In this document: in pieces, positions 1 to 11,252 of the stretch
Position numbering within the stretch: the first letter of the stretch is position 1
Layout of the letters: each line of letters opens with the position of its first letter
Source: Lates calcarifer
Lineage: Eukaryota > Chordata > Actinopteri > Centropomidae
DNA: 64,000 nucleotides
Assembly (NCBI RefSeq): GCF_001640805.2
Contig: NC_066843.1
Location: forward strand, 314,623 to 378,622
Direction: 5' to 3'
Notes under the pieces: model-generated
The model's database searches: none
The model's input: only the letters and a program-made list of their open reading frames with translations
What the model was told of the DNA's origin: nothing
Made by a program: the position numbers and the translations under genes

Positions 1-112
1 ATTATGTCCTGGTCTAGCTTTCTCTGAGGTAGGACTGGTTTTCATCCCAGTTAAATGCTCAATAAAGACAAGCCCAGATATCCACCACGTTGGACTGAAT
101 CTGTGGTCTTAC

Positions 113-3100
113 CCGACTCCCTCTCCGTCCAGCAGCCTCCTGTACTCTGCGATCTCCATCTCCAGTCTGGTCTTGATGTCCAGCAGCATCTGGTACTCCT
201 GTCCCTGTCTCTCCAGGTCAGCCCTCAGCTGTACCAGCTGCTCCTCCATACCGCTCACCTGCACAGTCACACAGGTGAACTCTGCCTCAGTGCTGATGCT
301 TTAATGGAGCAAACAGACTTTGATATGACCTCCGTCAGTCTGAACCACTCACCATCATCTGGAATCCGTTCATCTGGGAGGCGTAGCGGGCCTGGATCTC
401 AGCGAGCTGGGCTTCAAGAGATGCTTTCTGCAGGGAGGGAGACGGGTTAGAGGAAAGAAGGTAACTAAGTACAATTTTCACGATACTTGTACTTTGAGTA
501 TTTCCATTGTATGCTACTGCTACTCCACTACATTCATCTGACTTTTCAGTTTACAATTTAACGATAAAAACACAAGTCTATAAAATTATTTATTAAAGAT
601 AAAACTAGTGGTCTCCAACCTTTTTGGCTTCTGATCTCTCATACAAAATCAGTGCAGTCAGGTCTATAAGCTGTTAACACTTCAACTAAAGGTTATTTCT
701 CCTTAGACACAAAAACATAAAACGATCAAGCAGAGAAACGACTTGTCGACTCAGCTCCTGAATGAACAGTTTGAGGTGTCCAAATATATGGTTTTAACAC
801 AAGAAACATTTCTTTGACCCTGGTGAGTTCCTCAGGGATCAGTCCTGGGTCCTGTTTTATCAGTCTTCAGTTCGGCTGCGTTTCTTGATATAATATGTGA
901 TGATATCCAGCTTTATGTAGATATATATTTGACTTAATAGAATTTTTTGATGTCTCTGGTCTTTGCACCAAATCACAGCAGCTGTTATCAGTTATTGTGA
1001 TTTTCAGCTTTCATTCCAAAGGCTGCAACAAATTACCCAAATTATTTTAATAAAGTGGATTTATATGATGTCTCACCAAGCTCATCTGTGACTGGAGCTC
1101 GATCTCCAGAGCCTGAAGCTGACTCTTCACCTCCTTCACCTCTGAGGTCGAAGACTTCAATGTCATTTCTGTGGTTGCCACCTCCTTATGGAGAGCCTCC
1201 GTCTGAGAGGATGAAGAGGAGGAAGATAACAGGTTATTAACACATCCAGGTTTGTTTGTTCCTCCTGTAACCAACAGTTTTCCTCCTCACCTTGGTCTGG
1301 AACCAGGACTCCAGGTCTCTGCGGTTCTTGGCGGCGACGCCCTCGTAGTGCTCCCTGATCTCCTCCATGACTTTGGTGAGGTCCTCCTGAGGAGCGGCGT
1401 CAACCTCCACGTTCACCTGACCGGTCATCTGAGTGCGCATGGACAGCAGGTCCTGCAGAGAGAGAGCCACAGGTTTCAGACTGGATCAGGACTCATTAAT
1501 AAGTGTTTCCTGGTTGGATTCACTTCTTTTCACAGTGTCTTGTTACCTCTTCGTGGTTCTTCTTCATGGACACCAGCTCGTCGTTCAGGCTTTCGATCTG
1601 CATGCTCAGGTCGGTCTTGGCCACTCCCAGCTCTCCCAGCAGCATCTTGAGCCCAGCGATGTCGGCCTCCACTGACTGACGCATGGACAGCTCGTTCTCA
1701 AACCTGAACAAAAACAGTTTAGGGTCAATAGGGATCAATAAAACTTAAAATAACTTCAGAACTTGTAGTTTTATGTGAGTCTTTATAAACAAATCTGTGC
1801 AGTATAACACTGAATTAAAAAACAAAACAGGATAAAACTACAGTTCGACTCAAAGAAAAGGCTTTATGATAAAAGTGAATTTGTAATTATTGATGGAAAG
1901 ATGCTACAGCTTGAATTTCATCCCTAAAATTCATCATCTTTCAAACTGTTTTTTGAGCTTTAAACTCTCCAACACTGTCACTATATTTTTATTTTTAATG
2001 TTTGCAGTGGAGGCTCTCAGTTGAGTTTTCTCTGTGAATCCACCTGCTGCAGTTCCAACAGCAGCCAGCAGAGGGAGGGATGCTGCAGAAAATAACACTT
2101 TGAAGTGAAGTAACAGTTACTGACTTCATTCTGAAGTCGTCCTGAGCCAGCCTGGCGTTGTCGATGCTCAGCAGCACGGTTCCTTTGGCGAGGATGGCGG
2201 CCTGGATCTGAAAACAAACAAAAACCAGATCAGGAAAAAAAAAAAAAAACTCAGAGGGAAACTCAGATTTCTTATTGTAGTGACATTTTTCATGTGTGTT
2301 TCACCTGGATCTGTTACACACAGGTGTGGTCGACCTATTTCTATTGAGTCTGCCGCAGCCAGTCAGATTGTCAGACATATTTCACACCTGTATGACTCCA
2401 CACAGTCACAGCAGGTAGAGTTTAAAAGCTGCAAATAACTGTTATTCTAAGTATCAGTTAATAAACAAAACTGTGTGTAGTGGTTTGCACACCTGGCAGG
2501 ATTGTCATGTCATGTTTGTGTGCAGCAGCTGGGTGGTGTTTCAGAGGTGTGGAAGCTTCACCTGGGTAACTTACACACAGGTGTGGTTGACCTGTTTCTG
2601 TAGACACATCCGTCCAGTCGCTGATACTCACTGTCTCAGGTCACTGAATTATGTCTTTCATTGTTTAAATGCTTTTCTTAAATTACTGTTATTTTTTCCC
2701 CTTCACTGAATTTATTTAGTTATTATTTTCTCTGAATTTTTATTTTCTCACTTGAAAAGTATCAAAAAATATAAAACAGTGAATCATGAGATGTCACTAT
2801 TTAGCCTTGTTTTGTTGTCCTTCATTATGGAAGCCGGGAGCTGCCTTGGTCAATATTAAATATTTTTCTTGTTCCCTTGAGAAAACTATCTTTTCAATTT
2901 TTCTGAAGTTTTCCAAAAAACTTGAACTTGAGATGACTGACCCACATGGTATTTAATTCACAATGTTATTTATTTAATCAGCTCACAAGTTTATTTTATC
3001 ACTAAGATCATAAAATAAAAAACAATTATAGAGAAGATATATTTTAATTAATTCCCGATTTTACCTTTTTTTCAAAATATTTGTCCCTTTGTCACAGGAA

Positions 3101-3702
3101 AATCTAAATTATTGCAACTTTGGCAGCTTTTGTCTTCCACACACTTTTGTTTTTTCACTGTATTGGATGTTTTTGATGGTTAGATTGTAGAGAGAGCTAA
3201 AACTACAGACCCCACCCTGAACACCATCACCCATGATGCCCCTCTTCCTCACCTTTCCCTGCAGGTCTGCAATGGTGACAAAGAAGGCGCTGTAGTCTCT
3301 GGTGGTGGGTCCGACCTTGCTCTCCACAAACTGTCTGATCTTCAGCTCCAGCTCGGCGTTGGCCTTCTCCAGGGCTGCCACCTTGGCCAGGTAGGTGGCC
3401 AGGCGGTCATTCAGGTTCTGCATGGTGAACTTCTCGTTTCCAATCAGGCTGTTGTCCATCCCTGCTCCTCCACCAAAGCCTGCACCACTGCCGAAACCTG
3501 CACCACTGCCGAAGCCCAAGCTTCCAGCAGCACCAAAACCTGCACCTGATCCACTGCCGAGGCCGAAGCCACCGCCGGCAGAGAAGGTCCTGCTGGCCTG
3601 GGAGACCCTAATGCCAGAACCTCCTGCTCCTCCTGACATGCTGTAGGAGCTCATGCCGCCGCCGCCAATCATGGACCTCCGTGTGGACATTGTGGACATC
3701 AT
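113..3702 (-). CDS. Type I keratin A (3' end beyond window)
   Basis: Exons read on the minus strand: 3253-3702, 2125-2207, 1547-1703, 1291-1452, 1077-1202, 353-427, 113-258, all with GT/AG borders. Exon 1 (150 codons) gives a Gly/Ala/Ser-rich head with [12 protein letters not shown] repeats, then the helix start [20 protein letters not shown] (coil 1A). Later exons give coil 1B, linker and coil 2, ending in the type I helix-termination motif [12 protein letters not shown]. Exon lengths 83/157/162/126 match type I keratins exactly. The usual 221-bp exon 6 is split into 75 + 146 bp by a 94-bp intron. The start is the first of two adjacent ATGs. The product should pair with a type II keratin in epithelial filaments. 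No tail exon is visible in the first 112 bases, so the gene is incomplete here. About 399 residues are present. Orthology to a named fish keratin is not claimed. Confidence 0.93.
259..352 (-). other. Extra intron inside canonical exon 6 of keratin A
   Basis: This 94-bp GT...AG intron falls after the codons for GFQMM and before VSGMEEQL. It lies between codons (phase 0). The two flanking exons (75 and 146 bp) sum to exactly 221 bp, the length of the uninterrupted exon 6 in keratins C and D. The same position is interrupted in keratin B but not in C, D or E. Confidence 0.9.
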
Positions 3703-3804
3703 TGTTATGATGCGTAGAAGAAGAAGAGGGGGTGTTGCAGGTCTGTCTTCTCCGGAGCAGGGAGTAGTTGAGGAGAGAAGTGAGGAGAGATGGATCAGTT
3801 TGCT

Positions 3805-3815
3805 CTTTTTAAAAG
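3805..3815 (-). promoter_or_regulatory. TATA-like box of keratin A
   Basis: CTTTTAAAAAG on the minus strand, about 105 bp upstream of the keratin A ATG. A GC-box-like ggggcggggtc lies about 35-50 bp further upstream (3845-3857). Placement is inferred from spacing only. Confidence 0.5.
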
Positions 3816-4159
3816 TGGCTCAGGTGGGCTGAGCTGCTGCAGGTGAGGGGCGGGGTCGAACATCCACACCCACTGAGGTGGAATGTAACTCAGTACATTT
3901 ACTCCTGTATGTTGTTCATGTCCTCAGGTGTAATTTGGAGGTATTTGCACTTCACTTGAGGAATTTTTCCTCCTTTTTTGCCATTTTCTGCTCCTTCAAA
4001 CTTTGACTATAGATGCAGCTCAGTCGTCCGTGCCTTCAGACCTTCCTCTTTAGACCAATGAAATGCACATTTTTAGGTTTATCTTCAATTAAGACACATT
4101 TTAAAGTTGTTTTTATTCTCTTGCCACTAGATATGTTTTGTCTTTTAATTTGTCTTCTG

Positions 4160-4450
4160 ACCAAGACCACCGAGTTCACAAAGGGTAACACATCGGACAC
4201 AAGTTAAGACCACCGAGTCCCACAAAAGATTAGAAATCAAGACTACCAAGTTCAAAAACAGGTCTCTGTACAAGACCACCGAGTTCCATAACAGCTTGTA
4301 AGAAAAGACCACAAGTTTCCAAAAAAGTCACGAATCAAGACCACTGAGTCCTTAAACAGATCACAAGTCAAGATCATGAGTCCAACGACAGGACAGGAGA
4401 CAAGGCCACTGAGTTCAAAAAGAGGTCGCAAGTCAAGACCAACAAGTAAG
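4160..4450. repeat. Degenerate ~33-bp minisatellite (AAGACCACCGAGTTC units)
   Basis: About nine units beginning AAGACCACCGAGT or close variants, each ending in a ...CACAAGTC-like segment, spaced 31-45 bp. Sequence drift between units indicates an old array. Confidence 0.8.
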
Positions 4451-6409
4451 TGCAGTAGTTATTGCTCAGTAAAAGTAATACCACAGTATAGAAATACTCT
4501 GTTAGAAATAAAAGTCTTTTACTTAAGTAAAAGTTCAGTTCAAGTTCAGTTTCATTAATAGAATTAATAGAAACATCCAAATACCAAAAGTAGACGTTCT
4601 CATTATGCAGAATGACTCATTTCAGGATACATATATTTATATTATAGAATCATCTGTTAGATATTGATTTATTGTTGTGTTCATCTCTTTAGTGTTGCAG
4701 GTCATAGTAATAAAATGGAATACAACTATAGAGTATTAAAGTTATATAACACCTCGTCTCTGGGTGGTGTTATATAACTGTGCATCCAGTCCCTGTAGGC
4801 GTTAACACTCTGCACCTCTCAGTACAAAGAGCTCACAGTTTGATGGTGGTGGAGGGAGGGGTGGGGTTGAGGGTGGCGGTGGTAGCTGAAACACCCCCTG
4901 GCATCGAGTGTTCACCTGCCATCTGACAGCGTCCTTCTTCAGGTTTACACTGTGGGAAAACGCCTGTGGCTGACAGACGGCGTTGGTTTGTTGTAGTTGA
5001 CCTGCAGATCAGCTCCAACAGTAAAATGCAAAACTCCTGCTACACAGAGTTTATAAGCTTCGATATCTGCCAACTTAAGTGTAAATGCCATCAACTGGCA
5101 TGTGAGTCACTGTAAATGCAAGTTTCTCCCAGTAAATATCTGCACAGAAACCGTCACAAACAACACTCAGGCGTCTGTTTTAACAAAGTAAGCACATCGA
5201 GCATCTGCATCTAGGGTGTGTCCAAATCTTTCTAGTTTAACAGCACAGGAAGCGTCGGGCGCATGGTTCAAAAGAGTTGTATACAGACCATACAAAGATT
5301 TGTTTTGGGCGTAACAGTCGTTTTCCGCTGCCTCAAAATAGAAACCCAACAACAAGCCTGACCACAATTCATTTTACGACTGAATGCGAATGAATGCATC
5401 TGTTATTTAAACAACATAGGCACCTGGCGTCATGTAAGATCAATCCCTAAGAATCTGGTGATGTCTTGTATATGAACCATGTTTCCATCAGGTTCATCAC
5501 CAGCTGTAAAGTTTGGACTCTCCACTGTGAGTTACTCTCTGTGGTAGGACGTCCTGCTCTGCACTCGTACACTCTGTCATTGGTTCACCATTATATATAA
5601 GGAAATTTTGGACCTGCTCCCAAGTTACACAGGGCTACAACTAACAGTTTGACCAACTGTCCAAAACTCACAGATTCAGTTACTTTGATGTAAAAAATAG
5701 AAAAACTGCAAATTTAAGACAATTTGAGCTGAAACCACAGAGTGACTGTTTTCGCTCTAAACTTTTTATTGAAATGATCATTCACTTTTCAAAGTGGTTG
5801 TTTGAGCTCTTGTGATGTTTATCTGTGGTTTATAAAACAAGATCTAAAGGTAGTATAATCCTCAATTTTTCATGATTTCATTGCTGATTTATGGACACAT
5901 ACGGTGTGACTCAGGCACACAGAGTTAATCTGCTGATCTGGCAGCAGAGAGTTTTGAACTGAGGAATGAAAAGATCTGATTGATGTGCAGCACTTTGCTG
6001 TCACATGTAAAAGCCTTAAACCCTGCAGCCAGTGAGGAACTTACAACCCTGAATGGTGAGAGTGATTTGCAGGTGTGTATGTCTCTGCATGCCAACGTGC
6101 AGGCATTAATAACTCCTATATGGACATTTACACCTGCAGGTAGAAGTCAACTCTTCTCTCTGCTGCTTCTCAAAATTCAAACTGTCAACTGAAGATTAAT
6201 TTCAATGCAGTTAAAAATCACAGTGCATTATTTTAGTGGGGTTCACTCTGCAGAGGATTAAAGTTTATCTGCAGATGTCACCAAGAATTGGACGTGCGTC
6301 CTTCCCAGGGCTGCAGTGATTAAATGCATATTTATGTGGGAATATGCATCATGAAGGAATAATGTTATTGAAATATTAAAGGTATTATGACTAGATCCAA
6401 CCTGAAGTT

Positions 6410-6935
6410 AGCTTCAGCCTGGTTCCCTCCACAAAAAGCCAATGGGATTTTTTCATAGTGTTTTGGATTATTCCAGAAAATAAACAGTGAGCAGCTAAAG
6501 TTTCTGATCCTTCAGGTTTAGTTGATCAGATCATCTTCACAGATGAACACCACTGTTCTGATGTTTGAAGTAAGAAGCTAATGTTAGGCTATAAACCAAC
6601 TCCACCACGGTCACATGACGTCAACGTCTCCACCACTAAGCTTCCAACTGGTCATTTCATTTAGCTCTGAGCTCTTCTACAAAAGCCTTTCTTCTTAGAA
6701 AGTTAGTGAGAGTTTGAAAGAGCGTGAGTAGAAACACAACGAGGCTGTAAAGGTGGACTGGTGAGTAAAGGTGGACTGGTGAGTAGATGGGTTTTCATGT
6801 TAACGTCCCCGACAACCTCTGTAGTCTCATTTAGACACTCGTTAGCAACCGCCTTTTTTAAGACACGTAAAAGCTTCAAACATCAGGAGTGGGGGATTTA
6901 CTGACCCATTTTATGTCGGAGAATAAAACCTGAAA
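6410..6935. repeat. Dispersed repeat, copy 1 (partner at 39500-39960)
   Basis: The segment matches 39500-39960 almost base for base in the same orientation, 33 kb away. This copy contains about 70 bp missing from the other (6448-6515). It also carries a short tandem duplication of GTGAGTAAAGGTGGACTG near 6760-6782. No coding capacity or recognisable termini are evident. Family unknown. Confidence 0.85.
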
Positions 6936-7639
6936 ATGTCTGGAGCTTGTGTTAAAACCACAGACCTTATTCCAGACATTTAACCAGAAACACACTGACT
7001 CTGGGACGAGGGAACAGGAAGTGCTAACATGCTAACATGCTAACTGACTTCCTGGTTTCAGGATCATTCCTATTGCTCTGTATATGTTCAATAGTTGTTG
7101 ATATAGTTCACTTAAAATCATAAATGTTGACCTCACAGTGGCGCAAGAGAAAAAGTCACCAAAGTCATTAGGGTTCATCCTCTAGGACCACAAATGTCTG
7201 TTAAATACAGTCCATCCAGTGGCATTCAGCTTCACATTAACTCAGTTCAGTAACACAGTTGCATTCTGGGGCCACTCCGAGTTCAATAATTTGCTCAAGG
7301 GCACTTTGATACAGTAGATTCTGGTTGGATTACTCCTCAGTTCTCCCACTTACGCTAGTTTATCCCTGTTGGCGTCAGGCTGTCCTCTGTGACCACACCT
7401 CAGCCTCAAATAAAGCTTAAGCTCTGCAAACCATCTGCCAATCAACATCAACAATAAGCTTTATTTTCCCTCCAAGGTTCAGGAATCTGAACCATGAGTT
7501 AAAAAGATGAGTCAAAGTCAACAGATGACTTGATGCCTCTGTTGTTTCAACCTGTTCTCACGGTTCACAGTTCATGAGATAGTGACAGAATATGATCTAT
7601 TGATTTTGTCTATGTGGACACGAATTTGCCATTTTTTTT

Positions 7640-7897
7640 GTGACAGTGAGCGCAACTTTTAAATTCAGGTTGTTCGCTAACATAGCTAACATTAGCATTA
7701 ACAGCTGTTTACTTCAGCCATCTTTGTGTTTATAAGACAAGAGGTTAGAATACATCTTCTGGGCAGAGCTACTTCTTCATCCTCTCATGTTGGACTGAAG
7801 AAATACTACTATGTTTCTTGTAGATCGGTGAGTAAACAGCTGCTAATGCTAACGTTGGCTATGTAGCGAAAGCAAAAACTTGCATATAGCACCTTTA
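7640..7897. mobile_element. Foldback/MITE-like element with GCTAAC-rich inverted arms
   Basis: The left end (GTTCGCTAACATAGCTAAC...AACAGCTGTTTAC) is an imperfect inverted copy of the right end (GTAAACAGCTGCTAATGCTAAC...GCTATGTAGCGAA). A related right-end segment recurs at 46070-46142. There is no ORF, so it is consistent with a non-autonomous DNA transposon. Confidence 0.55.
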
Positions 7898-8897
7898 AGC
7901 CAGTGACTATCACTCAGTTAGAAGGAGATCGTACCTGCTCACCAAAGAGCAACAACGAGTGACCAACAATGATCTCTAAGCTGAGATTTTAAGGTTAGAT
8001 CACATCATGTTGAAACTACTCCACTACCACTGGTATTCCACTACCTTCAGAGAAGAATTTGCAATGGGCATGCTGTCATATCGTAAAAATGATCATATTT
8101 CTGACAGGTATAGGTCGACAGAGTTATATAACAACAGAAGGGAGTTAACAGGAGGCCTGAGGCAGGGAGCGGCTGAACGGTAAATGTCAGGGATATAAAT
8201 GTCAATCAAATGACTGATTGTCCATCTAACCCTCTGAGCTCTGATGTGTTCTGATTTTCACTTTGCTCATAAAACATTTGTAAAAACCTGTTCTTAGTGT
8301 TATGAAACATTTTTTTTCCATTTTATTTATTATCATATTTCTCTTGGAATTAAGCTGCAAGCCAGTGTTTTAATATGAGGGAAGACTAAACTCTGTGAGG
8401 GCGGTAGAAGTACTAAAATAACTCATAAAGCCTGAGGATCATTGAAACTGCTTCTACTCTTTACTCTGTTTAACGATTTGGCATTTGAGATTTAGACATT
8501 TCTAATGCTGCAGACACACCTTGACTGGACACTTGTCCTTCTGTGGTCTTGTAGTTAAACTTTCTTTAGGTAGTTTGGACATTTTAGGGGGAAGTGTGAA
8601 CATTTTGTCTATTTTCATTTCTACAAAGAGCTGTTGTTTGAGGGTCAAGATTTAGGTTTAGGGTTGAAGGATAACTCAAACCTGGGCCTTATTCTCCATG
8701 TTTTTGGGTGTAAATGATTGATAGGGACCAAAGTCTTTGGAGTTGGTGCAGTATTGATCAAGAACAGAAAGCTGCTGCAATTTAATCCAATGGACAATCG
8801 TCCACGTCAAAGTCCGTCCACTAAAGTTCTTGTTTTGGTCACATTGTTGTTCTAAGTGTCTGACAACATGATGAGAGGATTCCTACAGAGACAGAGC

Positions 8898-9208
8898 TTT
8901 TTAATTAAAGAGGAAGATCCTTTTACTTTAACCAGAAACATCTCTATATCTCTACCAGACTCCATAGAGAAAAACAGGGATTTAACCAGGAGCTGCTGGA
9001 ATACCACTGCCTCCATCTGTTAGTGTGTCTGTGTTACTGTGTGACTTTCAGTGGTGGAAGAAGTAATCAGATACTTTACTGAAATAAAAGTACCACACAG
9101 TAACACAGACACACTAACAGATGGAGGCAGTGGTATTCCAGCAGCTCCCAGTTAAATCCCTGTTTTTGTCAATGGAGTCTGGTAGTGATATATAGAGATG
9201 TTTCTAGA
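8898..9208. mobile_element. Palindromic MITE, copy 1
   Basis: Long inverted arms carry CTACCAGACTCCAT / ATGGAGTCTGGTAG and CTGCCTCCATCTGTTAGTG / CACTAACAGATGGAGGCAG around a short centre. The outer left arm (AAAGAGGAAGATCCTTTTA) matches the inverted right arm of copy 2. There is no ORF. Confidence 0.8.
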
Positions 9209-9685
9209 GGTTATCATCTGATTATAAATGCCAAATATTTGGACTTAAAGTAAATATGTTTTTGTTTAATCAGAAACATCTCTTTATATCACTACCATAA
9301 TGTGGTGTCTCCACCACTGGTGATTTTCCATTTAGGATGAACATATAGGAGTCCTCCAGAGAATCAGTGTAAGTCAACAGAATGTCCTCACAAGTGCAGT
9401 CATACCAGCCCTCTGTAGACATCCAGCTCCTCTGCTGTAGGGCATAAACGGCTTTTACTCATAAGTTTCAGCGAAGACTCGATTCACACAGAGAATCTTA
9501 GAATCAAGTCGGTTCCTGTTTTTCAGAGAAAAACAAAACAGGCGTTCAGCAATAACACAAACAGTAAGGAAAAAAAATAAGAAATGAAAAAGAGACTGTT
9601 CATCCTAAGCTTCCTGCCAACATTGGAGGGGTCAAATAAAGAGGATATAAAATGAGGCCCAGAAGGATGATAAGGAATATCTCAC

Positions 9686-9772
9686 CTCTGATGAAAAGTT
9701 GAAATCAAATCTATCTTGATCCTGGGCGTGAAGCGGCCTGCAGAGTTGTTGCCGCCGCTGCTGCCAAAAACC
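9686..9772 (-). other. Exon-like orphan fragment (possible relic tail exon)
   Basis: An 87-bp stretch bounded on the minus strand by an AG acceptor (CTTCTTCAG) and a good donor (GTGAGA). Two frames are open. One gives a Gly/Ser/Asn-rich peptide ending FTPRIKIDLISTFHQR, loosely keratin-tail-like. It lies between genes A and B, downstream of B's polyadenylation signal and 6 kb upstream of A. It could be a relic of a lost paralogue, a 5' noncoding exon or chance. Confidence 0.2.
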
Positions 9773-10831
9773 CTGAAGAAGTTTTTATGAATAGAAACTT
9801 CAGGAGAGGTTGAAAGACAAACAGTGACAAGAGAAGTGACACAAGAGGAAAAGAATTACAGTTTAAGCCGAGAGGGATTCATGTCCCTGGTTTGACCAGC
9901 AGGTGGTAGCATCGTCAGTCTTCTGGGTTCAACTCCAACTGAGAGGTCAGAGTTCCTGAGTCATTTCACCTCCTTAGGCCTGAGCATTGATTTTGTCTGC
10001 ATGTTTAACTTCTCCTGGCTTTGTGGGATCAGTAGGACACTGCATCGTCACTGCAGGACTCTGTTAAAACAAGCTGCCGTGATGAGAAGATTTTCTGTCT
10101 TGTTTACAGAGGCAGAGATTAGTTATGTTATTGTGTCGTTTCCTTCCTTTGTTGTTCGAAAACAACCTTTAAAAAACTATGAAAACCTGATTATTTTTCT
10201 TCATATTTTACTTTTCATGTCATGCAATCTTACAGAAGCCCAGAGGGGCCATTCAGTTACTACTTGAATTACTTAATTACTACTTAATTTGTCATGTTTC
10301 TTCTAATCTGTCAGATCTGACAGAGACAGCTGTGACTGGAGGCTTCGTGTTTTCATGTCGTTCGTCTCATCCTCCTGAACGTGATTTCTCAGAAACACAG
10401 ATGGAATTTCTTTAAATTTGGTACAAACGTTCACTAGGACTGTTACCTGCAAGTTAATTTGCTTCCTGTTTAGGTGATTGTAATCATCTGTTTATAAAAG
10501 GGTGAAATTGTGTGCTGGGTTTTACACTTTGAAGAAGGCTGTTTGTGGGTTTTCAGCTTTTTAAAATATGTATGTGTCTGTTATTTTATGAATTTCATCA
10601 TATAGTAGCATCTGTCTTTTAACTTGTGCCTTGGATTTTGTTCACACTGATGAAGACACAGTTGTGTTACTGTCTTTGCAGTTAGAAGCTGTGAATGAAT
10701 CACTTAGTTTCTGATTCACCTGCACACATATTCATGAAGCTGTTTTCATTTCCATCATGTTTTCGAATCATCTCATTATCTCAGGATCAAGAGATTAAAC
10801 TGCATTTTATTGTTACTCACTCTACTCAAAG

Positions 10832-11122
10832 CTACCAGACTCCATTGACAAAAACAGGAGTTTCACTGGGAGCTGCTGGAATACCACTGCCTCCATCTGT
10901 TAGTGTGTCTGTGTTACTGTGTGGTACTTTTACTGCAGTAAAGTATCTGATTACTTCTTCCACCACTGAAAGTCACACAGTAACACAGACACACTAACAG
11001 ATGGAGGCAGTGGGATTCCAGCAGCTCCTGGTTAAATCCCTGTTTTTGTCAATGGAGTCTGGTAGAGATATATAGAGATGTTTCTGGTTAAACTAAAAGG
11101 ATCTTCCTCTTTAATAAAAACT
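10832..11122. mobile_element. Palindromic MITE, copy 2
   Basis: Same foldback family as 8898-9208, with inverted arms containing CTGCCTCCATCTGTTAGTG. The centre holds TACTTTTACTGCAGTAAAGTA. It ends about 45 bp beyond the polyadenylation signal of keratin B. Confidence 0.8.
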
Positions 11123-11165
11123 TATCTGACAGAGAGACAGACAGTGATTTAATGTGGACTCTCTT

Positions 11166-11171
11166 TTTATT
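11166..11171 (-). terminator. Polyadenylation signal of keratin B
   Basis: AATAAA on the minus strand, about 80 bp after the keratin B stop codon. Confidence 0.75.
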
Positions 11172-11252
11172 GTTCAAACATCAGATTCTCTCATGAACAT
11201 CTGTGAATGTCAATGACGATGGAGGTGACCTGCCGTCGTCCTGTGCAGCAGC

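Larger units (their letters stand above)
3900..11160. other. Intergenic DNA between keratins A and B, repeat-rich
   Basis: I find no convincing gene. The stretch holds a degenerate minisatellite (4160-4450), one copy of a dispersed repeat (6410-6935), a foldback element with GCTAAC-rich arms (7640-7897) and two copies of a palindromic MITE (8898-9208 and 10832-11122). It also has one exon-like fragment at 9686-9772. The rest is AT-rich sequence with short chance ORFs only. Confidence 0.6.
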
